DNA from: Metabacillus malikii
GTDB lineage: Bacteria > Bacillota > Bacilli > Bacillales > Bacillaceae
Assembly (NCBI RefSeq): GCF_030813355.1
Contig: NZ_JAUSUD010000003.1
Location: 124,001 to 188,000 of the forward strand
Direction: 5' to 3'
Length of the DNA: 64,000 bases
Each line of letters begins with the position of its first letter. Position 1 is the first letter of the stretch. A program made the translations under genes and the position numbers. Positions 47,021 to 55,670 of the stretch are shown in pieces. The notes under the pieces were generated by a model. The model had not been told where the DNA came from and made no database searches. It saw only the letters and a program-made list of their open reading frames with translations.

Positions 47021-47620
47021 ATGTATTTCGGAAAGGTTCGAAAAAATAATAAGAATGACAGAGTACCACCAAATCAAAATGTAACGACGACATTCCCCGT
47101 GCTACATCATGGTAATGTCCCATATTATGACGATATAACAAAATGGAACATCCAAATTTATGGGCAAGTTGAATCCCCGAAACTATATACTTTGAATGAG
47201 TTAAAAACACTCTTCCCAAAAACAGAATATACAAATGATATTCATTGTGTCACAGGATGGTCTAAGTTAGATACGACGTGGCAAGGGGTAAAAACAACCG
47301 ATATTGCGAAAGTAATAAAAGTAAAACCAACCGCAAAATATGTGATCATCCAAGCTGAGGAAGGCTGGACAACGAATCTTGCCATTGAAGACTTTTTAAA
47401 GGAGACGAGTCTTCTTGCATATGCCTATGATGATAAACCACTAACACCTGAGCACGGCTATCCATTACGGGCTGTATTCCCACATTTATATTTTTGGAAG
47501 AGCGCAAAGTGGGTTAGGGGCATACAATTTACGGAAAGAAATCATCCCGGATTTTGGGAACAAAATGGGTACCATATGAACGGGGACCCGTGGCGTGAAG
47601 AACGGTTTAGCTTTGACTGA
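47021..47620 (+). CDS. yuiH: Sulfite-oxidase-like molybdopterin protein YuiH
   Basis: 199 residues, the molybdopterin-binding domain of the sulfite oxidase family. The Mo-ligating cysteine is in DIHCVTGWSKLDTTWQG; then GYPLRAVFPHLYFWKSAKWVRGI is typical of the MsrP/YuiH-like group. No signal peptide or dimer domain, so it is a short cytoplasmic form with unknown substrate. ATG 47021 is 9 bases after AGGGAGG. It is divergent from bioY across the BirA operator. Confidence 0.88.
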   Translation: MYFGKVRKNNKNDRVPPNQNVTTTFPVLHHGNVPYYDDITKWNIQIYGQVESPKLYTLNELKTLFPKTEYTNDIHCVTGWSKLDTTWQGVKTTDIAKVIKVKPTAKYVIIQAEEGWTTNLAIEDFLKETSLLAYAYDDKPLTPEHGYPLRAVFPHLYFWKSAKWVRGIQFTERNHPGFWEQNGYHMNGDPWREERFSFD

Positions 47621-48251
47621 TTGAATATTATCAAAGTGAATGTAAATAATTTTCTATTAATGGAAAATTAAGAAATTAAATGAATCATGTTATTTGTTAG
47701 TGGCATATATAAAAACGTCTATGTAAACGACGTAATATGTCCTATAGGCTGCATTCTTGTTTTTACAGTATAGTCGTTCTAGTTAATTCCTAGCTACAGT
47801 TTTTGAATTTCATGTATTGGGTGTAAGCACCTTAGTGATGACTATACGATGTTACAATTATCAGGTCATCACTAGTTTATACGTCGATACGCAAGCAGCT
47901 TCTGTATCCTCACTTACCACCTTACACACGTCCGCAGGAGTCTCGGATAAATCCCTCCATCATATTAAAATGTATACAATGAATATCCTACAATATTTAT
48001 CGCTCCGTCATGTTATGGGTTGTTATATTTTACCATATAGTCTGTTCGTCTGAAGAAAATGGATTCTTCCACAAATGATTAGACACTGACAATGTTTAGA
48101 ATTATTTGACAAAAATAAAAAAGTCTAAAAAATCAGAATAAAAATGGATTATGGTAATAAAAATAACATTGGGTAATATTACTAAAAATGTTTATAAATG
48201 GTATAATTGATATATTGGTAACTTTATATTCATTGAAAAGGAGTACGAGTA
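47621..48251. other. Gene-free stretch with eroded repeat
   Basis: About 630 bp with no convincing gene. Around 47930-47950, CCGCAGGAGTCTCGGA is, on the other strand, the CGAGACTCCTGCGG core common in Bacillus intergenic repeats; similar fragments occur near 37030, 38950 and 44456. An open frame at 47817-48053 has no ribosome binding site and odd composition. Confidence 0.4.
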
Positions 48252-48629
48252 ATGAGTGAGTTAGAAAAAGATATAAAGGGCGGAATTTTATCTGCTGATG
48301 AGGCACGTAGTAATTTAAAGTTTGTGAATTGGGAAATATTTATCTTAATGGCTATAGTGGGGATAACTCTTGGTATAAAATATCAATCTTTTAATCATTT
48401 TTTACTTGTTATCCCTATTTTTATTTTATTTATATTTTTATTAAGATTTAGTATAGTATATTTTTTATTCACTGTCATATTTAGTTTGGTTTGGGGACTA
48501 ATACTTGGCATCATTTCATATGCAATTCTATCTGGTGTTGTAACAGTTGCATTCGTTCCTGGATTAGTAAGTTTAATTATTGGTATTATTGTGTTTGCAT
48601 TTTCATATAGTATGCATAAAAATATATAA
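48252..48629 (+). CDS. Hypothetical membrane protein
   Basis: 125 residues. A soluble N-terminus (MSELEKDIKGGILSADEARSN) is followed by about four hydrophobic helices. AAAGGAGT lies before the ATG, and a strong terminator follows. The N-terminal helix suggests a protein contact. No family recognised. Confidence 0.65.
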   Translation: MSELEKDIKGGILSADEARSNLKFVNWEIFILMAIVGITLGIKYQSFNHFLLVIPIFILFIFLLRFSIVYFLFTVIFSLVWGLILGIISYAILSGVVTVAFVPGLVSLIIGIIVFAFSYSMHKNI

Positions 48630-48657
48630 TCAGTAAAATATGAATATACAGACCAGA

Positions 48658-48690
48658 CCTAAGTTCAGTATCTATTGAACTTAGGTTTTT
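48658..48690 (+). terminator. Terminator of the membrane-protein gene
   Basis: CCTAAGTTCA and TGAACTTAGG form a perfect 10-bp stem with an 8-base loop and TTTTTG. Confidence 0.85.
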
Positions 48691-48849
48691 GTGTTACAGC
48701 TCACTTAAAAGAGCTTTTAAATCGTGTTACAAAAAAAGATTTGTTATTAGCAAGAGTTAATTAACCATAAGAAGTGATAGTAAAAACAGTTACAGACTTG
48801 ACTCAACTATATTGAACGATGGTTACTGTTTCATTTATAAGTCTGAGAA

Positions 48850-48876
48850 TAAAAAAACTCCCAATATTTAGGGAGT
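48850..48876 (-). terminator. Terminator of the Spo0E-like gene
   Basis: On the minus strand ACTCCC, 8-base loop, GGGAGT, then TTTTTTT. Confidence 0.75.
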
Positions 48877-48912
48877 CCAACTGAAATAGTATATATGTGT
48901 ATAGCTATAAGG

Positions 48913-49095
48913 TTATTTCGGATTATTCGAGTGTTTTTGATATTCTACTATTAATTGATCTAACCTTTGACTAAGTGAAACTGTTCTAGGATGATTTAAA
49001 CCAATGACTAAACCTATTTCGATTAATTCACCTTTTAGGTATTCTATTTTTGATAATAATTTTACTTCATTATTGCTAGGAATAGTATTTTTCAT
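48913..49095 (-). CDS. Spo0E-like aspartyl-phosphate phosphatase
   Basis: 60 residues: two helices, with the family signature in HPRTVSLSQRLDQLI followed by VEYQK (general form HP-x-V-x-x-LSQ-x-LD-x-LI). Spo0E-type proteins remove phosphate from Spo0A~P and delay sporulation. A site AAGGAG lies before ATG. Alone between two terminators. Confidence 0.85.
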   Translation of the reverse strand: MKNTIPSNNEVKLLSKIEYLKGELIEIGLVIGLNHPRTVSLSQRLDQLIVEYQKHSNNPK

Positions 49096-49240
49096 ATCAA
49101 GGTACTCCTTTGATTCAAAAGTACTATCTTTTATTATAAATGATTATAAATGATTATCCTAAATTTGTAAATCTTTTATTTGAAATAAATATCATTAATT
49201 AAAAATATTTTCCAGCTAGGCAAGGGAAATGTGAGAAAAT

Positions 49241-49266
49241 TGAAACTTATTGTCGATTAATACGTT
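49241..49266 (+). promoter_or_regulatory. SigW-like (ECF) promoter of the ydjGHI-like operon
   Basis: TGAAAC (49241-49246), 16-bp spacer, CGTT (49263-49266); SigW consensus is TGAAAC-N16-CGTA. About 160 nt before the first gene. In B. subtilis the related operon is SigW-dependent. Confidence 0.7.
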
Positions 49267-49433
49267 AATAATAATAGTGTCATAAGATTAGGCATTCTTA
49301 TTACTATATTCAAATTAATCCTATGTAATCTATAAAGTAGTGTTTGTCGTATGCTAGTAAGTTAACAAGAGAAGAGTAATTGCTAATCAAGTATATTTTT
49401 TTTAGTCAATAGAGGAAAAGGGAGAAGATACGA

Positions 49434-50462
49434 TTGTTATTACATTATAAGTGCCCAAATTGTGGGGACGATATGGCTTTTGATAGTGAATCGGGGAAAC
49501 TTTTTTGCCATAGCTGTGGCAGAAAAGATACGATTGATCAGTTTAATGAAGATTTAATTGAAACAACATTTGAAGAGAATGAAGCAAAGGAATATCAATG
49601 TGAAAACTGTGGAGCCATCGTCATCACAGATGCAGATACGACCGCTACATCGTGCAGCTTTTGTGGAGCGGGTGTTGTCTTAGCTGACAGATTATCCGGT
49701 GAGCTTGCACCTGCAAAGGTTATCCCATTTACAATCAGTAAAGAGGAAGCTACTGAGGCATTTAAGAAATGGTGCAAAAATGGCTTGTTAACGCCAAAAG
49801 GATTTATGAATGCGAATCGGATAAAAGAAGTGACAGGTATGTATGTTCCGTTTTGGATGTATGACTTAAATAGTCAAGCAGAAGTGCATGCGACTGGAAC
49901 AAAGGTTCGAACATATACACAAGGTGATTATATCTATACAGAAACAAAATATTATGACGTGTATCGTGCTGTCGATTTAAACTATGAAAAAGTACCAGTT
50001 GATGCTTCTGAAAAACTAAACGATGAGTTAATGGATAAGCTTGAACCCTTTGACTACAGTGAGTTAAAAGAGTTTAAAACACCATATTTAGCAGGATATT
50101 TAGCAGAAAAATATAATTATACAGACGAAGAGTTACTATCAAGAGTTAAAACAAGGATCGACGGCTTTGTTGAATCGTACGTTCGCTCAACAATATCTGG
50201 TTATTCAACCGTTCAATACAAGGACAAACATGTCCATACTCAAAAAAGAAGAAGTATGTACGTGCTGTTACCGGTATGGCTTGTTTATTATGACTACAAT
50301 AAACAAGAGCATACATTTGCGATGAATGGTCAAACAGGTAAAATTGTTGGGAAACCACCTCTAAGTTATGGAAAGATTACCGCATGGTTTTCAAGTATTG
50401 CAGGTGGAGTTTTGTTAACTCTTAAACTCGTATCACTGATGTTAGGAGGGGGTTTTTGGTGA
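49434..50462 (+). CDS. ydjG: YdjG-like zinc-ribbon membrane protein
   Basis: 342 residues. Two zinc ribbons at the N-terminus (CPNCGDD...CHSCGRKD and CENCGAI...CSFCGAG), a middle beta-rich domain, and one C-terminal membrane helix at about residues 314-337. This matches YdjG, which with YdjH and YdjI forms a membrane-associated complex that binds the PspA-type protein YdjF in B. subtilis. TTG start after GGGAGAAG. It overlaps ydjH by 4 bases. No pspA/ydjF gene lies next to the operon here. Confidence 0.85.
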   Translation: MLLHYKCPNCGDDMAFDSESGKLFCHSCGRKDTIDQFNEDLIETTFEENEAKEYQCENCGAIVITDADTTATSCSFCGAGVVLADRLSGELAPAKVIPFTISKEEATEAFKKWCKNGLLTPKGFMNANRIKEVTGMYVPFWMYDLNSQAEVHATGTKVRTYTQGDYIYTETKYYDVYRAVDLNYEKVPVDASEKLNDELMDKLEPFDYSELKEFKTPYLAGYLAEKYNYTDEELLSRVKTRIDGFVESYVRSTISGYSTVQYKDKHVHTQKRRSMYVLLPVWLVYYDYNKQEHTFAMNGQTGKIVGKPPLSYGKITAWFSSIAGGVLLTLKLVSLMLGGGFW

Positions 50463-51307
50463 AAATGAAAGCAATATGCTCATTTTTAGTGTTTCTATTT
50501 CTACTTCAACCAATAACTGCTTTTGCAAATGATACTTCTGAGAAACAATATGTGTATGATTTCGCTGGAATCTTAACGGAGGATGAATTACAAGAGTTAC
50601 AGACAATTGCTACAGAATATTCAAATAAACGTGAAACTGACTTTATTTTATTAACGACAAATGATACGGAAGGCAAAGATATTATCCCGTATATGCAAGA
50701 TTTTTACGATGAAAAAGCACTAGGATACAATAAACCACATGGAAATACAGCAATTCTAACAATTGATATGGAGCATCGGGATTTTTATTTAGCTGGTTTT
50801 GGAGTTGCAGAGACATATCTACATGATTCAAGACTTGATACGATCCGTGATGAAATAAACCCTGACTTAGCAAATGGAAGTTATGCAGATGCATTCATTT
50901 CATTTATTACATTAGCTGATGAATATTTTGATATCGAACCTGAAGAAGAGATTTATGATGAGTCGGGGGCAGAATCCGGGTATTATGAAGACTATGCAAC
51001 GACAGATGAATACGAACAAAGTGCAGGAAATATTCTCTTTCAATTTTGGTTTCAGCTTTTAGTTTCACTCGGAATCGCTGTGATAGTTGTAGGAATGATG
51101 ATTTATCATTCAGGTGGTAAAGTGACAATAAATCAACGTACGTATTTGAATGAAACCAACTCTAGGTTAACAGATCGGCGCGATACATATGTAAGAACCT
51201 CTGTTACGAGACAATTAAGGCCACAGAATAATAATAACAACTCTGGTGGTGGTGGCGGTGTTACTGGCGGGGGTCATTCACATAGCGGCAGTAGAGGCAG
51301 CTTTTAA
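50459..51307 (+). CDS. ydjH: YdjH-like TPM-domain protein
   Basis: 282 residues. Signal peptide (residues 1-24), extracytoplasmic TPM domain (YVYDFAGILTEDELQELQ... and GNTAILTIDMEHRDFYLAGFG), an acidic stretch, one membrane helix at about 197-218, and a cytoplasmic tail ending in a Gly/Ser/His-rich segment (GGGGGVTGGGHSHSGSRG). GTG 50459 is 6 bases after AGGAGGGGG, inside the end of ydjG, so translation is coupled. Part of the membrane-stress operon. Confidence 0.85.
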   Translation: MKMKAICSFLVFLFLLQPITAFANDTSEKQYVYDFAGILTEDELQELQTIATEYSNKRETDFILLTTNDTEGKDIIPYMQDFYDEKALGYNKPHGNTAILTIDMEHRDFYLAGFGVAETYLHDSRLDTIRDEINPDLANGSYADAFISFITLADEYFDIEPEEEIYDESGAESGYYEDYATTDEYEQSAGNILFQFWFQLLVSLGIAVIVVGMMIYHSGGKVTINQRTYLNETNSRLTDRRDTYVRTSVTRQLRPQNNNNNSGGGGGVTGGGHSHSGSRGSF

Positions 51308-51342
51308 TAAAGCGAAATAAGATACAGAAGGGAATGGAGTAG

Positions 51343-52341
51343 ATGTCTTTTTTTAGAGGACAATTTGCAAATGTTGTTGAGTGGGAAGAATTTAGAGATG
51401 ATATGATTTTTTGGAAGTGGAATAACAAGGAGATTAAAAAAGGCAGTAAATTAATTATCCGGCCTGGACAGGATGCAATCTTCATGAATAATGGCAGAAT
51501 AGAGGGGATTTTTACAGAAAGCGGAGATTATAACATCGAGTCAGATATTATCCCATTTCTCTCAACATTAAAGGGCTTTAAATTCGGCTTTAACAGCGGC
51601 ATGCGTGTCGAAGTGTTATTCGTTAATACGAAGGTGTTTCAAGTGAAATGGGGTACTAAAAATGCGATAAATATTCCATCTTCACAGCTTCCAGGTGGGA
51701 TTCCAGTTCGTGCGAATGGGACATTTAGCTTTAAAGTGGATGATTACATTACATTAATTGACCAAATTGCTGGAATTAAGGAAAGCTATGTGGTTGATGA
51801 AGTTAAGCAGCGTATTTCAGCAAATCTTGACCAACTATTAATGAAGTGGATTACGAAGGAAGGAAAGGACCTATTTAATCTGCAAGCCAATGCTTTTGAG
51901 ATTTCTGAAGGAATTAAAGAAGACCTTGATATGATAATCTTAAAGAATGGATTAACGATTGAGGAATTTAACGTCATGAGCTTTAACTATCCGAAAGAAA
52001 TTCAAGAGATGATTACAAAGACAGCCTCACATGGAATGGTTGGCGATATGAATCGTTATCAAAAAATTGCTATGACAGAGGCAATGGCTAAATCCTTGTC
52101 AGAAGGCGGTAATAAATCAAGTTCGGCTGCAGATATGGCAGGGATAACGATCGGCATGAATATGGCAAATGAAATGATGAAACAAATGAAACAATCAGAT
52201 AAAGAAGGGCAATCAACGCAGGAGAAGCAACAAAGTGAGCCTCCGAAACAAGAAAATACAGTGCCGAACTTCTGTCCTAATTGTGGAGAAAAAACAACCG
52301 GTACAAAATTTTGCCCGAACTGTGGATATAAATTAGTGTGA
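51343..52341 (+). CDS. ydjI: YdjI-like SPFH protein with C-terminal zinc ribbon
   Basis: 332 residues. SPFH/virion-core-like domain up to about residue 230 (FVNTKVFQVKWGT, DLQANAFEISEGIKED-type features), a Met/Lys/Gln-rich linker, and a zinc ribbon at the end (CPNCGEKTTGTKFCPNCGYKL). In B. subtilis YdjI is recruited to the membrane with YdjG-YdjH. AAGGGAATGGAG-type site before ATG. Last gene of the stress operon. Confidence 0.87.
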   Translation: MSFFRGQFANVVEWEEFRDDMIFWKWNNKEIKKGSKLIIRPGQDAIFMNNGRIEGIFTESGDYNIESDIIPFLSTLKGFKFGFNSGMRVEVLFVNTKVFQVKWGTKNAINIPSSQLPGGIPVRANGTFSFKVDDYITLIDQIAGIKESYVVDEVKQRISANLDQLLMKWITKEGKDLFNLQANAFEISEGIKEDLDMIILKNGLTIEEFNVMSFNYPKEIQEMITKTASHGMVGDMNRYQKIAMTEAMAKSLSEGGNKSSSAADMAGITIGMNMANEMMKQMKQSDKEGQSTQEKQQSEPPKQENTVPNFCPNCGEKTTGTKFCPNCGYKLV

Positions 52342-52381
52342 TTTCGTTAATGAATGATTACAAGAGGATGTGAACACGGTC

Positions 52382-53134
52382 ATGAATTACTACATTGTAA
52401 CAGGTGCATCAAAAGGGTTAGGTGAAGCAATTGTAAAAGAACTGTTTCATCGTGACTCTTCTATTATTTACTTATCTAGAAATAAGAACACCTTACTTGA
52501 GAAACTAGCTGACAATCATGGTGTAACGATTGTTCATCAACAATGTGATTTAAGCAATGTCGAGACAATAAAAGCAACGGCAGTGAAAGTTTTTTCTCTG
52601 ATAGATATGAATCAAGCTCATTCGATTACACTTATAAATAATGCTGGAATGGTCGAGCCAATTAAACATGTCGGTGATGCGAACGAGCAAGAAATCGTCG
52701 AACATGTCAACTTGAATCTTATTTCACCAATGTTACTCTGTGAATTTTTTATAAAAGAGTACAATCAATTTCAAGGACAGGTACGCATCGTAAACATTAC
52801 TTCAGGATCAGCAAACAGGCCAACAGCCGGCTGGAGTACATATTGTAGTACAAAATCAGGATTGAATATGTTTACAAATACAATTGCGATTGAGCAACAT
52901 GACAAAGAGAATCCGATTATCGCAATTGGCTTCTCACCAGGCATTATGGATACGGACATGCAAAGTACGCTTCGCACTGCTAAAGATACCGATTTTCCAT
53001 CTATCGATCAATTTAAAGCCTACCATGAAAAAGGAATGCTAAGAAGTCCGAGCTTTGTTGCCAACACACTTGTGACGCTATTAACTCAACCTTTAGAAAA
53101 TGGCCGGATTTATGATATAAAAGAATTTATCTGA
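52382..53134 (+). CDS. yueD: SDR-family reductase YueD (benzil/sepiapterin reductase type)
   Basis: 250 residues. Short-chain dehydrogenase: NADP-binding YIVTGASKGLGEAIV, NNAG motif, and catalytic S-x-YxxxK in ITSGSANRPTAGWSTYCSTKSG. Bacillus YueD reduces benzil to (S)-benzoin; its physiological substrate is not known. ATG 52382 is used; AGGATGTGA lies 8 bases upstream, whereas an in-frame GTG at 52370 is too close. Confidence 0.88.
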   Translation: MNYYIVTGASKGLGEAIVKELFHRDSSIIYLSRNKNTLLEKLADNHGVTIVHQQCDLSNVETIKATAVKVFSLIDMNQAHSITLINNAGMVEPIKHVGDANEQEIVEHVNLNLISPMLLCEFFIKEYNQFQGQVRIVNITSGSANRPTAGWSTYCSTKSGLNMFTNTIAIEQHDKENPIIAIGFSPGIMDTDMQSTLRTAKDTDFPSIDQFKAYHEKGMLRSPSFVANTLVTLLTQPLENGRIYDIKEFI

Positions 53135-53399
53135 ATGTATTCAATATGACAACATACATAACAATTGTCTTGTCAAAAGTCATTACATGTTGTGGGAAAA
53201 AGTTCTCTTATAAAAAATAGGCAATTAGAAATGAAAATTTTCAAAAATATTGTAAAAAAGATTCGCAAATTTTGTCATCTGGTGTAATAATATCTGTAGG
53301 TATGAAAAAATGTTATGGGGTTATATTTTGCAAGTACAATTAAAACTCATACATTTTTTGTAAAGTAATCAGATTATAAACGTATAGAGGTGGCTGAAA

Positions 53400-54716
53400 A
53401 TTAAACGAATAAAACAGAAGAAGTTTGCAGTCATCATCTCCGTAACAATATTAGTCATTATGGTACTCTCTTCAATTAACTTATATGCAACTTACTTGAA
53501 TATGAAAAAGACGATTGAAATAACGATAGGGAATCTAGGAACGTTCAAAGCTCAAACTGTTTTAAATAGCATGGACCCAGATGTACTTCAAGAATATTTA
53601 CTGGGCAAGGTATCAAATCCGGAGAATTTGCAAATATTGAACGAAGAAGTAAGAAAGGCAGAAAAGAATACGGGCATTCAATCAATTTATATAATTCAAG
53701 CTGATGAAAATGGCCAACCAAGATTAATAGTAGATGGATCGTTTTTAGAAGCTTCGGATAGGAAAAAAGGAAGTGTAAGTAAACACTCTGAAGCCTTTCA
53801 TACGATGTATTTGCAGGATGCTCCATTCTATACTAGATTAGAAGATTCAACTAATAGTGTGTCAGTGCTAGCAGGGGTACCTATTTTGAGCCAAGACGGT
53901 AAAAATATAGGTTCTCTTGTCATTGAAGAAAGTTCTGAAACAGTCAATCGTATTACAGAAGAGGTCATGTCCGATAGTTTGCCATTTTTTATTTTTAGTG
54001 GTTTGTTTGTTTTATTCGCCTTCAGTACATTTTTTGTCTATCAATTTTGGCTTCGTAAGGAAATTAGCTATCAAGTTGGTGAAACGGAAGAAACATACCA
54101 AGGTGAGTTCCAATCAATCCTTCATACAATGCGTTCAATACGACATGATTTTATTAACCATATTCAAGTAATCCAGGGATTGTTAACATTAAAAAAAGAA
54201 GAGCGTGCTCTAGAGTATGTCAATTCACTAACAAGTGAAGTCGTTTCGATTGAACTCCCTTTGAAAGTGAAAAACCCGGCACTTTTTATCTTACTTCAAT
54301 CTAAATGGGCTCGTGCACAAAATGATAAAGTTGATATGCATTTATTCGTAGATGATGACCAATTCCTAAAAATAAAATCAATTGACCTTATAAAAATTCT
54401 TTCTAACTTAATAGACAATGCTTTTGATGCAACAACAACACTGCCCGAGACAGAGAGATTTATCCGAATCGAAATCAAGGCAACCAGTTCGAACTATTCA
54501 TTTACGATTGAGAATATCGGACCCACTATTCCAAAGGAAAACATAACTAAAATTTTCAAAACAGGCTTCTCAACTAAGGAAGAACGATTAGGAGTGCCAA
54601 GAGGTGATGGTCTGAGTATTGTAAGACAAGTTGTAGATAAATATGGCGGTACGATTAATGTTCAGTCAGAGAAAAATACAACGATTTTTCAAGTGAACAT
54701 CCCAATAAAATTATAA
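53400..54716 (+). CDS. Sensor histidine kinase of the CitA/DcuS-Spo0B type, with unusual start
   Basis: 438 residues if read from the ATT at 53400. Two membrane helices (about 9-30 and 197-215) enclose an extracellular PAS-like sensor domain; the cytoplasmic part has the Spo0B-type H-box RSIRHDFINHIQVIQGLL and an ATPase with NLIDNAFDAT and GDGLSIVRQVV. The first ATG (53460) lies inside the first helix. An in-frame TAG stands at 53385 and only CTG (53394), ATT (53400) and ATA (53409) lie between. AGAGGTGG at 53386-53393 is 6 bases from ATT. No response-regulator gene adjoins, so the partner is elsewhere. Confidence 0.8.
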   Translation: MKRIKQKKFAVIISVTILVIMVLSSINLYATYLNMKKTIEITIGNLGTFKAQTVLNSMDPDVLQEYLLGKVSNPENLQILNEEVRKAEKNTGIQSIYIIQADENGQPRLIVDGSFLEASDRKKGSVSKHSEAFHTMYLQDAPFYTRLEDSTNSVSVLAGVPILSQDGKNIGSLVIEESSETVNRITEEVMSDSLPFFIFSGLFVLFAFSTFFVYQFWLRKEISYQVGETEETYQGEFQSILHTMRSIRHDFINHIQVIQGLLTLKKEERALEYVNSLTSEVVSIELPLKVKNPALFILLQSKWARAQNDKVDMHLFVDDDQFLKIKSIDLIKILSNLIDNAFDATTTLPETERFIRIEIKATSSNYSFTIENIGPTIPKENITKIFKTGFSTKEERLGVPRGDGLSIVRQVVDKYGGTINVQSEKNTTIFQVNIPIKL

Positions 54717-54760
54717 AAGCTATCCTTAGTCGTTCTTAACGGCTTGAGGATAGCTTTTTT
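54715..54760 (+). terminator. Terminator of the histidine kinase gene
   Basis: AAAAGCTATCCT and AGGATAGCTTTT form a perfect 12-bp stem followed by TT. Confidence 0.88.
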
Positions 54761-54984
54761 AATGCTTATTTTTCAAGTTTATTTACTACGTTTAGCTAAC
54801 CAATACACTTGCATTGCAAAGAGAATGTTGTTCCGAATGGTGTCCTTTTGGCATATAGATAAAAGAAGAGTATCTTTTTTTATCAATGTTAAAATTTACT
54901 TGTCAGCAAATCATTCCTCGTAGTTGAAGAGGGAATAAATATATGTTACATTCATTAGAAAACTTTAATTAGGGGAGGATTACC

Positions 54985-55515
54985 ATGCGTCGAGTTATGT
55001 TAATGGATATATTTACACATCCAATTGCACAGAAATATTTAAATCGTTCTGGGGTTGCTCATGCAATTAGTGTTGCAGAATATTCAGTTAAGCTCGCACT
55101 AAAGCATGATGTAAACCCTGATATTGCAGCAAAGTCCGGGCTGTTACACGACATTGGCCATTATGAGTGGTATACAAATGGTGAATGGGACTTTGAAAAA
55201 TACAAGAAGAACGATATTCATGCAATAAAAGGAGCGGAACGGGCACATAAACTCCTGATTAGACTTGGGGAAGAACGCGCATCTGCAAAGGAAATTGCTC
55301 TTGCGATATTACTCCACACTGATTCCTATCTCCCTGAAAACTCAATGAATAAAACAACATTACAGCAAATTGTCCGAATGGCAGACGAAATGGATGAAGA
55401 ACCACAAGGAAAGCACCATTATCGTAAAATAAGCAAAGATGATGCAATCAAACGAATTGAACGTCTTGATAATCTAATCGAACAGCTTTTTATTGACTTA
55501 CGTGAAACCGTATGA
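54985..55515 (+). CDS. yueE: HD-domain hydrolase YueE
   Basis: 176 residues. Metal ligands of the HD superfamily: HAISVAEYS, then SGLLHDIGHYEWY, and ADEMDE. Likely a phosphohydrolase acting on nucleotides or similar; substrate unknown. GGGGAGG before ATG 54985. Conserved as yueE between yueD and yueF in B. subtilis. Confidence 0.87.
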   Translation: MRRVMLMDIFTHPIAQKYLNRSGVAHAISVAEYSVKLALKHDVNPDIAAKSGLLHDIGHYEWYTNGEWDFEKYKKNDIHAIKGAERAHKLLIRLGEERASAKEIALAILLHTDSYLPENSMNKTTLQQIVRMADEMDEEPQGKHHYRKISKDDAIKRIERLDNLIEQLFIDLRETV

Positions 55516-55670
55516 CGTTAGATATTTTGTAAAAGAGTGAGATGTGTCTTGCTCTTTTTGTCCTGTTCTGCGGGTCTGTGTTGATGAATCTAGTTTTAAA
55601 GGTTGGTGGCTGTGGTAACTTTTTAAGGGGGAAGAAGGTTATGAGAAAGATTTTTCCCGGCGAAACTCGT

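Noticed and set aside
47817-48053. 78-residue open frame
   Set aside because: No ribosome binding site, odd Ser/Thr/Tyr composition and overlap with an eroded intergenic repeat.
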